A stretch of 64,000 nt of DNA from Candidatus Hydrogenedentota bacterium (GCA_035416745.1 DAOLNV010000003.1:50255-114254), one strand, 5' to 3'. Positions 1 through 8,787 are shown, counted from the first letter of the stretch. A program made the numbers and translations. Notes: generated by a model not told the origin, from the sequence alone.

Positions 1-29
1 TCGTACCGGAGCAACTCCGTCATCTTCAT
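1..29 (-). CDS. 5' tip of an unidentified leftward gene (partial)
   Basis: Only about nine codons are inside the window, reading MKMTELLRY on the minus strand before the edge. The start is well supported: a GGGAGGG Shine-Dalgarno lies seven bases upstream of the ATG, and a near-perfect promoter (positions 64-92) points at it. Too little is visible to assign a family. Confidence 0.55.
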
Positions 30-63
30 CCCAGCACCCTCCCAGGATTCCCGCACCGTGGGC

Positions 64-92
64 AGTATACTGAAAATATAATCAGATGTCAA
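64..92 (-). promoter_or_regulatory. sigma70-type promoter for the leftward edge gene
   Basis: On the minus strand TTGACA (92-87) is followed after exactly 17 bases by TATACT (69-64). The predicted start of transcription is near 57, giving a leader of about 28 bases before the ATG at 29. The opposite strand carries a TATAAT at 77-82 without a recognisable -35. Confidence 0.7.
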
Positions 93-237
93 GGGGTGTG
101 GAGTTCGGCGTCCGAGTGGGCGGGAAACCTCTGCGGAGGCGACTCTGCGAAACGAAGGTGAATTATTTGGCAAGGGGGGTATGCTGTAAGCTATTTACAT
201 AAAAAGATTTATGGGCAATGTCTGAAATCCGGGGCTG

Positions 238-257
238 TTTCGCGCCGTTGGCGCTGC
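238..257 (+). repeat. dispersed hairpin repeat, family B (20 bp)
   Basis: TTTCGCGCCGTTGGCGCTGC can fold as GCGCC-GTT-GGCGC. The same 20 bases occur exactly at 32227-32246, with diverged copies following there. Both loci are intergenic. Confidence 0.7.
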
Positions 258-307
258 AATACGGGGAAGTATAGAGTGTTCGGCGGACTGTGGCCTGTCG
301 AGCAAAC

Positions 308-352
308 GACAAAAGGGACAAAAGGGACACAAGGGACGGAAGGCACGGCAAA
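308..352 (+). repeat. 9-bp periodic repeat, family D
   Basis: Successive units read acaaaaggg, acaaaaggg, acacaaggg, acggaaggc, with decay to the right. A similar run (acaaaagcg, acgcaaggg, acaaaaggg) lies at about 20608-20637, and a GGAT-based 9-mer run at 53691-53717. All three are intergenic. Confidence 0.6.
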
Positions 353-557
353 AGGGCAGGGCGCTTGGGGGAACTGAAGGACGCAGGGCGGACGAAAGGG
401 ACGGCGTGTGGGCGGCGCGCTTGGTGAGGCCAGTGCGGCTCTGCGATGGAAATTCCTCATCGATGTCACGCTGTTCGTAGTGCAACGTGAAGAATGCAAT
501 GCTCTTCTGCGATACTGAGGCCGGTTTCGGAGGATGGCACTGAAAGGGGATGGATTG

Positions 558-2018
558 ATGGCGGAACGTAATGAGGTGATTTCGCATTGGCCCGACGCAG
601 ATGTGCTGGTGGAAAAGGCCCGGCGCCTGATCGATGCGCCGGCGTATACCGTAAATGCGGCCAGGATGGCGGAGTATCTGGCGTATTTCGATGCCCGGTG
701 CCCGAAATCGAAGGCGGCCACGGCGGAGGCTGCCGGACTGATCCCCGGGGGGGTCCAGCACAATCTTGCGTTCAATTATCCCTTTCCCTTGAGCATCCGG
801 AAGGCCGAGGGCGCTTATCTCTGGGACGTCGACGGCAACCGGTACATTGATTTTCTCCAGGCGGGCGGACCCACGGTGCTCGGGAGCAACTATGCGCCTG
901 TGCGCGACGCGGTCATTGGGGTTCTGCGTGAGTCGGGACCCGTCACGGGCCTCTTCCATCAGTACGAACTTGAGCTGGCCAGACTCATCAACCGGCACAT
1001 GCCGTCGGTCGAGATGTTCCGGATGCTTGCCAGCGGGTCCGAGGGGTGCATGGCCGCGATTCGCGCCGCGCGCAACTTCACGGGCAAGAAGAAGATCATC
1101 AAGATGGGCGGGGCGTATCACGGCTGGAGCGACCAGTTGGTGTTCGGGACGCGCATCCCGGGCACGGGGCCCTTTGAGGCTTCCGGGATTCCGGAAGAAT
1201 GCCTCAAGCATACCCAGGAGTTTTTCCCCAACGATCTTGACGGTGAGAACGGTCTCGCGGCGCTGTTGGAGAAGAACAAGAACGATGGCGGCACCGCGGC
1301 GGTGCTCATCGAGCCCGTAGGCCCTGAGAGCGGCAGCCGGCCGCTGTCTCGGGACTTCAACCAGCGGGTGCACGGGCTCTGCGATGCGTATGGCGCGCTG
1401 CTCATTTTCGATGAAGTCGTTACCGGGTTCCGGTTGGGCCTTGGCGGCGCACAGGGGTACTTTGGCGTGAAGCCCGACCTCACCGTTTTCGGGAAATGCG
1501 TGGCGGGCGGCTATCCCGGCGCCGGCGGCGTCGGCGGGCGTAAGGATGTAATGTCGACGTTTGCCTCGGGTATCGGTTCGGAACAGCAGCGGACCCTTGT
1601 GGGCGGCACACTTTCCGCCAATCCGTTGAGTTGTGCGGCGGGGTACCACGCTCTTCTCGAGATGGAACGCACGGGGGCGTCCGCGCTGGCGGCCCGCGCC
1701 GGCGACCGCCTTTGCCAGAAACTCGAGGATGTCATCGCTTCGCTCGGCGCGCCGTTCTTTGTTTACAATTACGGTTCGATCGTGCATCTCAATACCCACG
1801 GGGTGCTGTTGGTGGATATCTCTGATCCGCAGGGGTTGTTCAAGATTCTGCAGCGCAAGGAAATCGCCAAGCAGATCGGGGCGGCGTACACCGCCGAGGG
1901 CATTATCACCCTTGCTGGAAGCCGTCTTTACACCAGCATGGCCGATACGGACGAGGTAATCGACCAGGCGGTCCAGGGCTTCGCGCGGGTTCTAGAAAGC
2001 TGCGAACCGGTTGCGTGA
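558..2018 (+). CDS. class III PLP aminotransferase, glutamate-1-semialdehyde aminomutase-like
   Basis: A 486-residue fold-type I PLP enzyme of the HemL/class III aminotransferase family. The cofactor aspartate is D285 in LLIFDEVVTGFR and the Schiff-base lysine is K313 in TVFGKCVAGG. The ATG at 558 is preferred because AGGGGA lies seven bases upstream; an in-frame ATG at 534 has its GGAGG directly abutting it. It is the first gene of an operon with a class II aldolase 13 bases downstream and an FGGY sugar kinase, so a catabolic transaminase or aminomutase acting on an amino sugar or semialdehyde seems likelier than tetrapyrrole synthesis. The substrate cannot be read from the sequence. Confidence 0.85.
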   Translation: MAERNEVISHWPDADVLVEKARRLIDAPAYTVNAARMAEYLAYFDARCPKSKAATAEAAGLIPGGVQHNLAFNYPFPLSIRKAEGAYLWDVDGNRYIDFLQAGGPTVLGSNYAPVRDAVIGVLRESGPVTGLFHQYELELARLINRHMPSVEMFRMLASGSEGCMAAIRAARNFTGKKKIIKMGGAYHGWSDQLVFGTRIPGTGPFEASGIPEECLKHTQEFFPNDLDGENGLAALLEKNKNDGGTAAVLIEPVGPESGSRPLSRDFNQRVHGLCDAYGALLIFDEVVTGFRLGLGGAQGYFGVKPDLTVFGKCVAGGYPGAGGVGGRKDVMSTFASGIGSEQQRTLVGGTLSANPLSCAAGYHALLEMERTGASALAARAGDRLCQKLEDVIASLGAPFFVYNYGSIVHLNTHGVLLVDISDPQGLFKILQRKEIAKQIGAAYTAEGIITLAGSRLYTSMADTDEVIDQAVQGFARVLESCEPVA

Positions 2019-2031
2019 CGGGAGGAATCGG

Positions 2032-2730
2032 GTGAGTACATATGCGCCATATAAAGAACGCGTTCTGGACGCCAGCCAACAGCTGTGGCGGGACGGATAC
2101 TTCGGCACAAAGCACGGCAGCGGCGGCAACGTGTCGGTTCTGATCGACGGCGAAGATGCCGTCGCCGTGACCCCGTCGGGCAGGAACTACGGTGAGATGA
2201 CCGCCGCCGACATCTGCATCGTCGACTTTGAGCAGCGCCGCATCGAAGGCGCGTTAGACCCTTCCGTGGAGACGGGCATGCATCTGGCGGTTTACAGGGA
2301 ACGCCCCGACGTCAGCGCGGTTATTCATACCCACCAGCCCTATGCCAGCATCTTCGCCGTATTGAACGAGTCCATTCCGCTCCTTTTTGACGAAGTTGCC
2401 GTGGCTATCGGCCCCGAGATTGCGGTTTGTCCCTACGGACTTTCGGGCAGCCCCGAGCTTCTGCGGAACGTGGTGGGCAAGCTATCCAACCGGTGCCATT
2501 GTTACCTGCTTCAGAACCACGGGGCCTTATGCATCGGGCCGGACCTGGAGCGTGCGCTCTATTTTGCTGAAGTGCTCGAGAAGACCGCCAGGATTTATTA
2601 TCGCGCGCTGGCGACGGGAATGCAGATACATGCCCTGCCGGACGGGCTTCCGCAAGCCCTTTTCCAGTTCACGAAAAGCAGGCAGGACGCCGAGATCGCG
2701 CGGAAAGAGAAACTGCGTCAGTCAATGTGA
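2032..2730 (+). CDS. class II aldolase/adducin family (fuculose-phosphate-aldolase-like)
   Basis: A 232-residue zinc-dependent aldolase of the AraD/FucA family. Visible landmarks are GGNVSV and TPSG phosphate-binding segments, the zinc pair in VIHTHQPYA, the third zinc histidine in LQNHGAL, and the candidate catalytic glutamate in PSVETGMH. The start is GTG at 2032 with GGAGG seven bases upstream. Enzymes of this family split or epimerise phosphorylated ketoses, which fits the sugar kinase that follows. Its position between an aminotransferase and a kinase suggests one pathway, but the exact sugar is unknown. Confidence 0.85.
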   Translation: MSTYAPYKERVLDASQQLWRDGYFGTKHGSGGNVSVLIDGEDAVAVTPSGRNYGEMTAADICIVDFEQRRIEGALDPSVETGMHLAVYRERPDVSAVIHTHQPYASIFAVLNESIPLLFDEVAVAIGPEIAVCPYGLSGSPELLRNVVGKLSNRCHCYLLQNHGALCIGPDLERALYFAEVLEKTARIYYRALATGMQIHALPDGLPQALFQFTKSRQDAEIARKEKLRQSM

Positions 2731-2797
2731 ACGTTGCTCATACGGTTGCATGCCGCGCCTCGAGGGGAACGCGCTGTCTGGGCCACAGGGGAGATTC

Positions 2798-4393
2798 ATG
2801 GCGGCCAAAGAGTGTATTCTGGCCATAGACTTGGGGACTTCCGGCTGTAAAGCTGCCCTCGTCGACATGACGGGAAAGGTCCTTGCCTGGGAGTTCCAGG
2901 CAGTGCCTGTTTTCCTGCTTCCAGACGGCGGCGCCGAGCAGAATCCCGAGGATTGGTGGCAGGCGCTGGTCCACACCTCGCGCGCGCTCGTACAGCGGGG
3001 CGTAGTTTCTCCGTCCGCGATTCTCGCCATCTGTTGCAGTACGCAGGGCGAGTGTACGGTGGCGGTAGACGCGCAGGGCAAGCCCCTGATGAACGCCATC
3101 TTGTGGATGGACTCGCGCGGGGCGCGCTATCTCGATAAACTGACCGGAGGATTCATCCGCATTGCCGGATACGGCGCGCTCAAGCTGATTCGCTGGGTGC
3201 GCCTCACAGGCGGCGCGCCCGCGATGTCGGGAAAGGACCCGGCGGCCCACATGCTCTTCGTCAAACACGCGTGCCCTGCCGTGTATGCGAAGACCCACAA
3301 GTTCCTGAGCGCCCTCGACTACCTGAATCTGCGGCTGACCGGGCGTTACGTGACAACTTTCGATTCGGTTCTCACGTCGTGGGTCACCGACAACCGGGAC
3401 CCCTCCAATATCCGGTACCATGCAGGCCTGGTCAGAGACAGCGGGATCGGGCCGGAGAGGTTCCCCGACATCGTGCCCTGTACGGAGGTCCTTGGTCCGG
3501 TAGCTGCTGAATTCGCGGACGCCGTTGGCCTTGGCGGGCACACCCAGGTGGTTGCCGGCGCGATTGACACCAGTGCCGCCGCCGTAGGGGCGGGGGCCGT
3601 ACGCGATTACCAGGCGCATCTTTACGTGGGCACGTCGTCGTGGCTGGCCGCTCATGTGCCATTCAAAAAGACCGACATTCTTGCGTCGCTGGCGTCCGTA
3701 CCGTGCGCGGTTCCTGCCCGCTACCTCCTCATCGCGCTGCAGGCGACGGCGGGCGGCAATCTCGCGTATTTGCGCGACACCTTCTTTTTCGGCAACGACG
3801 CCCTGGCAAACGGTCCCGCGCCGGCCGACGCGTACGACCGCATGTGCGCCTTGGCCGAAACCTCGCCGCCGGGCAGCAAGGGCCTGCTCTACACGCCTTG
3901 GATCTACGGCGAGCGGTGTCCGGTCGAGAACCGGTCCGTCCGCGCGGGTTTTCACAACTTGTCGCTGGACCACAGCCGGGGGGATATCGTCCGGTCTGTT
4001 CTCGAAGGCATCGCGCTGAACACGCGGTGGATGTTGGGACCCTTCGAGAAGAATCTGGGCCGAAAAACGGAGGCGATCCATATCGTGGGCGGGGGCGCGA
4101 ATTCGGAGCTCTGGTGCCAGATCTTCGCCGACGTGCTCGGGCGGCCTATTCGCCAGCTCGCGGAACCTATCCAGGCCAATGTTCGCGGCGCGGCGTTTAT
4201 CGGGGCGGCTGGGCTTGGCGCGTGCCGGCTTGAGAACGTACACGAACTGGTCAGATTCCGGCGGACCTATGAGCCTCGGCGCGATACGAGCCCCACGTAT
4301 GACCGGCTGTTTCAAGAATTCCGCGAAGTCTACCGCAAGAATCACGCGATCCATGCCCGGCTGAACGAGTATTTTGCCCGGAAGGGCGCGTAG
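2798..4393 (+). CDS. FGGY-family carbohydrate kinase (xylulokinase-like)
   Basis: A 531-residue kinase of the FGGY family, which phosphorylates ketoses or polyols with ATP. The N-terminal phosphate loop LAIDLGTSGCKAAL is intact, as is the candidate catalytic base D257 in AGAIDTSAAAVGAG and the C-terminal HIVGGGANSELWCQ adenosine loop. The ATG at 2798 follows AGGGGAG. The length is usual for the family. It probably supplies the phosphorylated sugar used by the upstream aldolase. The stop codon lies three bases before a REP-like palindrome. Confidence 0.87.
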   Translation: MAAKECILAIDLGTSGCKAALVDMTGKVLAWEFQAVPVFLLPDGGAEQNPEDWWQALVHTSRALVQRGVVSPSAILAICCSTQGECTVAVDAQGKPLMNAILWMDSRGARYLDKLTGGFIRIAGYGALKLIRWVRLTGGAPAMSGKDPAAHMLFVKHACPAVYAKTHKFLSALDYLNLRLTGRYVTTFDSVLTSWVTDNRDPSNIRYHAGLVRDSGIGPERFPDIVPCTEVLGPVAAEFADAVGLGGHTQVVAGAIDTSAAAVGAGAVRDYQAHLYVGTSSWLAAHVPFKKTDILASLASVPCAVPARYLLIALQATAGGNLAYLRDTFFFGNDALANGPAPADAYDRMCALAETSPPGSKGLLYTPWIYGERCPVENRSVRAGFHNLSLDHSRGDIVRSVLEGIALNTRWMLGPFEKNLGRKTEAIHIVGGGANSELWCQIFADVLGRPIRQLAEPIQANVRGAAFIGAAGLGACRLENVHELVRFRRTYEPRRDTSPTYDRLFQEFREVYRKNHAIHARLNEYFARKGA

Positions 4394-4396
4394 GAA

Positions 4397-4493
4397 TTTC
4401 GGGGACACAATACTCAATTGCCCTGGGGTGGACCGCTCTTTCCGTCTCTATTCCTTGCCCGCATACAGAGAATTAAGTATTGTGTCCCCAAAA
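4397..4493. repeat. REP-like palindromic element, family A copy 1
   Basis: The left arm contains GGGGACACAATACTCAATT; the right arm (4471-4493) is its inverted complement with two mismatches. The arms enclose about 51 bases unlike those in the other copies. It starts three bases after the FGGY kinase stop and ends 14 bases before the next ATG. It may act as a transcript-end hairpin between two rightward genes. Confidence 0.85.
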
Positions 4494-4507
4494 ACAGGAG
4501 AAGAGGC

Positions 4508-6361
4508 ATGCCGTTATTTTCCGCACGCCGTATTACCGTGATTGTGTTGGGCGTCTTGTTTGTGGCGAGTGCTGCGTTCCCTCAACAGTCTCCAAGGCCT
4601 CAGCAATATCCCCTTCTCGAAGGGCAATGGCCGGCTTCAGATGGCGGTAAGTTCAGTTTTGTGATTCTGGGAGACAAAACGAGCGGGGGAGAGGGGCAAT
4701 GGCCGGTTTTCGACCGGGCTGTAGAGGCCATTAACCTGCTCGAACCCGATTTTGTGATCACGGTCGGCGATCATATCCCTGGCCACATGCAGGAACGCGC
4801 GCAATGGGAGGCCGAATGGGCCGAATACCTCGAACATGCCCGGCGGCTGGATGCGCCGCAGTATCTGACCCCCGGCAACCACGACATCGCCAATACCGAA
4901 TGCTACGGTTTCTGGAAGGAGGATTTCGGCCGCACCTACTACGCTTTCGACTACAAGGGCTGCCATTTCCTGGTGCTCAACACCGAAGAGGAGCGTTTTG
5001 ACGGCCGGGGACCGGTCTGGAACGCCATGATGACGTTTGCGGAACAGGACCTCGGCGCTCACAGCCAGTCGCGGCACACCTTCATCTTCTTTCACAAGCC
5101 GATGTGGGACGATCCGCGCTACGAGAATGACATGAAGCGGCTCGAGCAGGCGCTGGGCTCCCGGCCGTACACGATTATTGCGGGTCACGAGCACTATCTC
5201 ATGTCCGAGCGTCGCAACGGCCGCCTCTACGTGATCCAAAGCGCTACGGGCGGCGGCATCGACGTGAGCGGCGTGCCCGAATTCGGCGCGTTTCACGCAT
5301 TCGGCTGCGTCACGGTCGACGGCAATGATGTGACGTATGCCGTCGTGCAGCCCGCCGGGCCCGTCCTGCCCGTGGATACCGCTCCCGCATGGTTTCGAAA
5401 GGCGGTCGCCCGGAACGTCCTCACATGGGACGCTCTCGAGCCGCCGGTGCGCGACGGAGACACGGTGCTCGTTCGCACCGTCGCCCGTTTTGCCAATCCC
5501 TTCGAAAAGAGCATCAGCATCAGCGCCACGGTGTCTTCGCTCGACGAATTCATGTGGGAACCCGTGCTCGAGAACAACGCGCGGTGGCGGCTCGACGGCG
5601 GCAACCTGGTTACGGAAGTGCCATTGGAGCCCACCAAGGACGCCGCCCTCGAAATCACGTTTCGCACGGTGCGGGAACATCTGTCGTATCCGCCGAGGTA
5701 CGCTTTTCGCGTGCGGTACGGGGAGGGCTGGCTTAACGGGGAAAGCTATCCCATGGAGCAGGAGAATGTCATACCCGCCTATCCGGCGGAAACGCTGCGC
5801 AGCGTGCCCGAGTGGCAGGTTATCGGACCGTTTCCGCTGGGCGATATCGATACCAGCAAGCTTCCGGGCGACCCCGCCGCGGCCAACCCGAACTTTTTCC
5901 GCGAGTTCGGGCCGGAGCGGGGGTACGACCCGGACCGCGAGTATCCCGGCGGTTTGCGCTGGCAGAAGGTGGCCAGTCAAGGCCGGGGGCTTCTGAACTT
6001 CAACGCGCTCCTGGGGACGCAGGACCTTGCGCTGGCGTATGCCTTGTGCGGCGTGTATTCGCCCCGGGCGCAAGCGACCCATCTGGTGATGTATTCGGAC
6101 AATTTCTCGTATGCGATGCTGAACGGCGAGATCATTCACGAGGGGCAGGATTTCGGCGCCCCCGGAGGCTTCACCTACGTGCCGCTCAACCTCAGGGAAG
6201 GTTGGAATACCCTCATCGTGAAGCTCATCAACAATCGCGGGGACTGGTTTCTGCGCGTGCTCGCAGCTGACCCCGCCAAGAATCTGAATTTCGGGGACAC
6301 AATACTCAATTCAATGGACGGCGGGACGGGGATAACAGGAAATATGCCCCGGAAACAATAA
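4508..6361 (+). CDS. secreted calcineurin-like metallophosphoesterase
   Basis: A 617-residue exported protein: N-terminal signal segment (SARRITVIVLGVLFVASAAF), then a calcineurin-type phosphoesterase domain at roughly 48-285. The metal ligands are visible in order: D56 (ILGD), D88 (GDH), N124-H125 (GNHD), H in FFHKPM, and GHEH. A C-terminal beta-rich half of about 330 residues resembles accessory domains on secreted phosphoesterases. The ATG at 4508 follows AGGAG. The final roughly 24 codons, reading NFGDTILNS onward, are translated from a REP-like palindrome, and the stop is inside its right arm, so the ancestral C-terminus appears replaced. The substrate is unknown. Confidence 0.85.
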   Translation: MPLFSARRITVIVLGVLFVASAAFPQQSPRPQQYPLLEGQWPASDGGKFSFVILGDKTSGGEGQWPVFDRAVEAINLLEPDFVITVGDHIPGHMQERAQWEAEWAEYLEHARRLDAPQYLTPGNHDIANTECYGFWKEDFGRTYYAFDYKGCHFLVLNTEEERFDGRGPVWNAMMTFAEQDLGAHSQSRHTFIFFHKPMWDDPRYENDMKRLEQALGSRPYTIIAGHEHYLMSERRNGRLYVIQSATGGGIDVSGVPEFGAFHAFGCVTVDGNDVTYAVVQPAGPVLPVDTAPAWFRKAVARNVLTWDALEPPVRDGDTVLVRTVARFANPFEKSISISATVSSLDEFMWEPVLENNARWRLDGGNLVTEVPLEPTKDAALEITFRTVREHLSYPPRYAFRVRYGEGWLNGESYPMEQENVIPAYPAETLRSVPEWQVIGPFPLGDIDTSKLPGDPAAANPNFFREFGPERGYDPDREYPGGLRWQKVASQGRGLLNFNALLGTQDLALAYALCGVYSPRAQATHLVMYSDNFSYAMLNGEIIHEGQDFGAPGGFTYVPLNLREGWNTLIVKLINNRGDWFLRVLAADPAKNLNFGDTILNSMDGGTGITGNMPRKQ

Positions 6362-6379
6362 AGTATTGTGTCCCCGAAA
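6289..6379. repeat. REP-like palindromic element, family A copy 2, overlapping a CDS end
   Basis: The left arm is identical to copy 1; the right arm (6357-6379) has two mismatches to the perfect inverse. The interior of about 45 bases is unrelated to the other copies. It overlaps the last codons and stop of the metallophosphoesterase and ends ten bases short of the leftward prepilin stop, so it sits exactly between two converging genes. Confidence 0.87.
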
Positions 6380-6389
6380 ATGCAGCGAC

Positions 6390-7289
6390 TCAAATGCCGG
6401 CGAGTTCGCCAATTACCGCCCATCCCCGCGAGCAGGGTGTCTGACTGGGATAACGAAGGAACTCTACGTGGCCGTCCATGTACAGCACATTGGCGCCGCC
6501 TGGAACGTGGTTGAATTGTGAAGCGTCGGTCGGCACGCCGTCGGACATGATCCAGACTTCGCTCTGCGCCAGAGCGCTGGACGCAGGGTTGTTGATGTCT
6601 GTGATCATGAAGCGCTCAATGCCTTCCCTCAGCCGGTACACGGTGACTTTGCCGGTCGTATCGGTGATATCACTCTCCAGAACGCCCGGGCTCGCGGGGT
6701 CCGTGACAGGGTATGACCCCTGCATCTGCCCGAGAATATCAACGGCTTCCGGCCTCAGATACGTGAGAATTGTGGCCAATTCAATAGCCCCATCGTTCTG
6801 CTGAGCGGGATCAACATAAAGAACGATGTCGGAAATCGCCCAACCGAGATAGATGTAGGAACCGTCCGAGAACCGGCAGGGGTTGATTCCTTGTTCGGGG
6901 TCATGGAAGAAATTGTAGCGGCCGCTGTCGAATTCACGCTGGCCCTGTGCGTCCGACGGGCAATTCAGGATGTTCACATCGGTCAAGTATTCGGGGTACA
7001 CCGATGGGCCGTTAAAGATCATCTCCATGTTTGTCCGCGGGCCGCAATCCAACGGCTGGGTAGCCGCTGCATCGCCTTCCCACAGCGTGATCGAGGGGTA
7101 TTTCTCTCCTTTGGACTCGTTAGCGTACATTTTGAACACGAGTCCCATCTGCTTGAGGTTGTTTGCGCAACTTGCGCGGCGTGCAGCTTCCCGGGCACGC
7201 GCGAGCGCGGGCAACAGAATCGCCGCCAGAATGCCGATGATCGCGATAACAACCAGAAGCTCAATCAGCGTAAAACCCTTTCTATGCAT
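6390..7289 (-). CDS. prepilin-like protein with C-terminal H-x-DG box
   Basis: A 299-residue type II secretion/type IV pseudopilin-like protein. It starts [18 protein letters not shown], the classic prepilin peptidase site (cut after KG, methylated F) and hydrophobic stalk, and ends with a [15 protein letters not shown] box typical of prepilin-like families in planctomycetes and relatives. The ATG at 7289 has AAGGAG eight bases upstream. Its first 60 residues are nearly identical to the two larger prepilins downstream, while the middle is different. Such proteins are usually exported and assembled into pseudopili or surface layers; the exact role here is unknown. Confidence 0.85.
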   Translation of the reverse strand: MHRKGFTLIELLVVIAIIGILAAILLPALARAREAARRASCANNLKQMGLVFKMYANESKGEKYPSITLWEGDAAATQPLDCGPRTNMEMIFNGPSVYPEYLTDVNILNCPSDAQGQREFDSGRYNFFHDPEQGINPCRFSDGSYIYLGWAISDIVLYVDPAQQNDGAIELATILTYLRPEAVDILGQMQGSYPVTDPASPGVLESDITDTTGKVTVYRLREGIERFMITDINNPASSALAQSEVWIMSDGVPTDASQFNHVPGGANVLYMDGHVEFLRYPSQTPCSRGWAVIGELAGI

Positions 7290-7545
7290 TGTTCTCGCTC
7301 CTTTTTGAATTATGCCTTCCGTGGATGCCCGCAGACGACGATGCCGAACCGTGCGGACTTCCCTTTCCTCAAAACATGATTTCAGCACATTGGTCCTTCT
7401 TATCAGGGAATTCCTAACCGAGTGTTTTGCCGAAAACCTCCTCTCTGCATGTAGGACGCCGCCTTCGCGTCCCCGAAGTGTGCCTCTTTTCTCGCGGAAT
7501 CCCTTCCACACGAGGCATTGTCAGCCTTGACCCCTCTCCGGATCG

Positions 7546-7575
7546 ACAATATAGACCCCATCCCGAGCATGTCAA
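7546..7575 (-). promoter_or_regulatory. candidate sigma70-type promoter upstream of the first prepilin gene
   Basis: On the minus strand TTGACA (7575-7570) is followed after 18 bases by TATTGT (7551-7546). It would give a leader of about 250 bases before the prepilin ATG. It lies in a 328-base gene-free gap (7290-7617) in which I saw nothing else. Confidence 0.45.
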
Positions 7576-7617
7576 CAGAATTGTTGCAGCTATCACTCTG
7601 GGGACGCGGCGACTGTA

Positions 7618-8625
7618 TCAGCCGGCGTTTTGTGGAGGGTCTTGCGGAGATTCCCGCGCCAACGTGCGCGCGGTCTCGAGCATGGCGGCAACCTTGGGCT
7701 CGTCGGCCAGGATTCGCAGGGTGAACATGATGCTCTCGGGGCCGCAGGCGGAGTAGGCGCGGTACAGGTCCTGCAACGCTTCGGCGCTGTTGTTGTCGAC
7801 CTGCCAGGCTAGAATCCGCGCCATGAAGGGCACGGGGCATTGTTCACGAAGAAGCCACGGCGTTACATATTGGTCGGCCGAGGGGTCGAAGAACTCGATA
7901 TTGAGGTCTTTCAGGTAGGGCAGATGTTCAGGCCGCAACAACTCGCTGTGCAGATGCCTCCGCTTTGCCCGCCGGCCCGTGTACACCCGCTCCCAATACG
8001 GCATTACGAACTCTTCGAAGAGCGGCGGCGGGAACATCCCCGCGAAATCGTCAGCGATCCCCCCTACTTCCGGCGGACTCGCAATCCCGAAATGCCGCTC
8101 GGCCTCTTCGTGGAACGCCAGCCCGCTGTCCACGCAAAAACTCAACAGTGCATGGGCCCGGCCGGGGTCGATATACGGGAGAACGAAAAAATCCGGTCCC
8201 ATCAGCAATGCCGCGGTCGTCACTGGTCCTTCCGGATACGCGTTGACGGTCCGCACCGCGTCCGGGCGCCGTTCGAGAAGAGCCTCGAGCGTACGCAACC
8301 GCTGGGGAATCACGCCCCTCGACATGTACTCGTGAGGCGCTTTCAAACGGTCGACGTCCTCGGGCGTTTTCAGGAGCGGTACAACGTTTGGCTCCGACCC
8401 CGGCGCGAACACGACCCTCGCGCCAAGGGCCGACACGTGGCAATAGAGGAATCCGCCCAACCTGGGCGGGGGCGGGGCCAACCCCAATCGCTCGGCTACC
8501 GGAGCAATCGCGTCGTAGGCCGTGCAGATCGCGTCCGCATCGCGGTGCAGGGCGTCCAACGGAATGTCCCCCGCTTCCGCGATCGCCGAATCGGCAATGT
8601 GACATGTATAGGGTTGGATACGCAT
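7618..8625 (-). CDS. URO-D/methyltransferase-like family protein, possibly 5'-truncated
   Basis: A 335-residue protein resembling the uroporphyrinogen decarboxylase / corrinoid methyltransferase TIM-barrel superfamily, the cytosolic relatives of HemE and MtbA common in these phyla. Recognition is by overall pattern (FAPGSEPNVVPLLKTPEDVDRL, FFDPSADQYVTP), not by a diagnostic site. The only ATG abuts a REP-like element, has no Shine-Dalgarno, and the usual N-terminal RERV...DRVP opening of the family is missing. The REP may have cut off the 5' end and promoter, making this a damaged gene, or translation may start unusually. The true substrate is unknown. Confidence 0.6.
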   Translation of the reverse strand: MRIQPYTCHIADSAIAEAGDIPLDALHRDADAICTAYDAIAPVAERLGLAPPPPRLGGFLYCHVSALGARVVFAPGSEPNVVPLLKTPEDVDRLKAPHEYMSRGVIPQRLRTLEALLERRPDAVRTVNAYPEGPVTTAALLMGPDFFVLPYIDPGRAHALLSFCVDSGLAFHEEAERHFGIASPPEVGGIADDFAGMFPPPLFEEFVMPYWERVYTGRRAKRRHLHSELLRPEHLPYLKDLNIEFFDPSADQYVTPWLLREQCPVPFMARILAWQVDNNSAEALQDLYRAYSACGPESIMFTLRILADEPKVAAMLETARTLARESPQDPPQNAG

Positions 8626-8722
8626 TTCGGGGACACAATACTCAATTGTGCTTATGCGAGCAATAGGACCAGGAGACCACGAATTGCTGTCGGAAGCATG
8701 ATTGAGTATTGTGTCCCCGAAA
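8625..8722. repeat. REP-like palindromic element, family A copy 3
   Basis: The left arm carries the shared GGGGACACAATACTCAATT and the right arm (8700-8722) is its inverse with one mismatch at the inner end. Its first base is part of the start codon of the URO-D-like gene on the minus strand. The interior of about 52 bases is unlike copies 1 and 2. Confidence 0.87.
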
Positions 8723-8731
8723 TTATAGGAA

Positions 8732-8761
8732 AACCCCCGAAGAGATATTCCCTCGGGGGTT
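8732..8761 (-). terminator. hairpin terminator of prepilin copy 1
   Basis: AACCCCCGA (8732-8740) pairs with TCGGGGGTT (8753-8761) across a 12-base loop. It lies 27 bases beyond the prepilin stop on the minus strand, followed by TTTTCC, a short T run. With the adjoining REP palindrome it should isolate the prepilin transcript from the URO-D-like gene. Confidence 0.65.
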
Positions 8762-8787
8762 CTTTCCGCCTCAAATTGAGACCGGTC

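Larger units (their letters stand above)
93..557. other. intergenic region between divergent genes, with short dispersed repeats
   Basis: No gene is supported here; the long leftward open frame crossing it is the antisense shadow of the aminotransferase. It holds a GCGCC-GTT-GGCGC hairpin repeat at 238-257, which recurs near 32.2 kb, and a 9-base periodic run (acaaaaggg units) at about 308-350, which recurs near 20.6 kb. I could not identify a convincing promoter for the rightward operon. Confidence 0.6.

Noticed and set aside
195..1799. A 534-codon leftward open frame opposite the aminotransferase
   Set aside because: It is the antisense frame of a clear PLP enzyme in GC-rich DNA. It has no recognisable domain and is rich in R/P/A.
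2738..4417. A 559-codon leftward open frame opposite the FGGY kinase
   Set aside because: Shadow of the kinase gene; no domain recognised.
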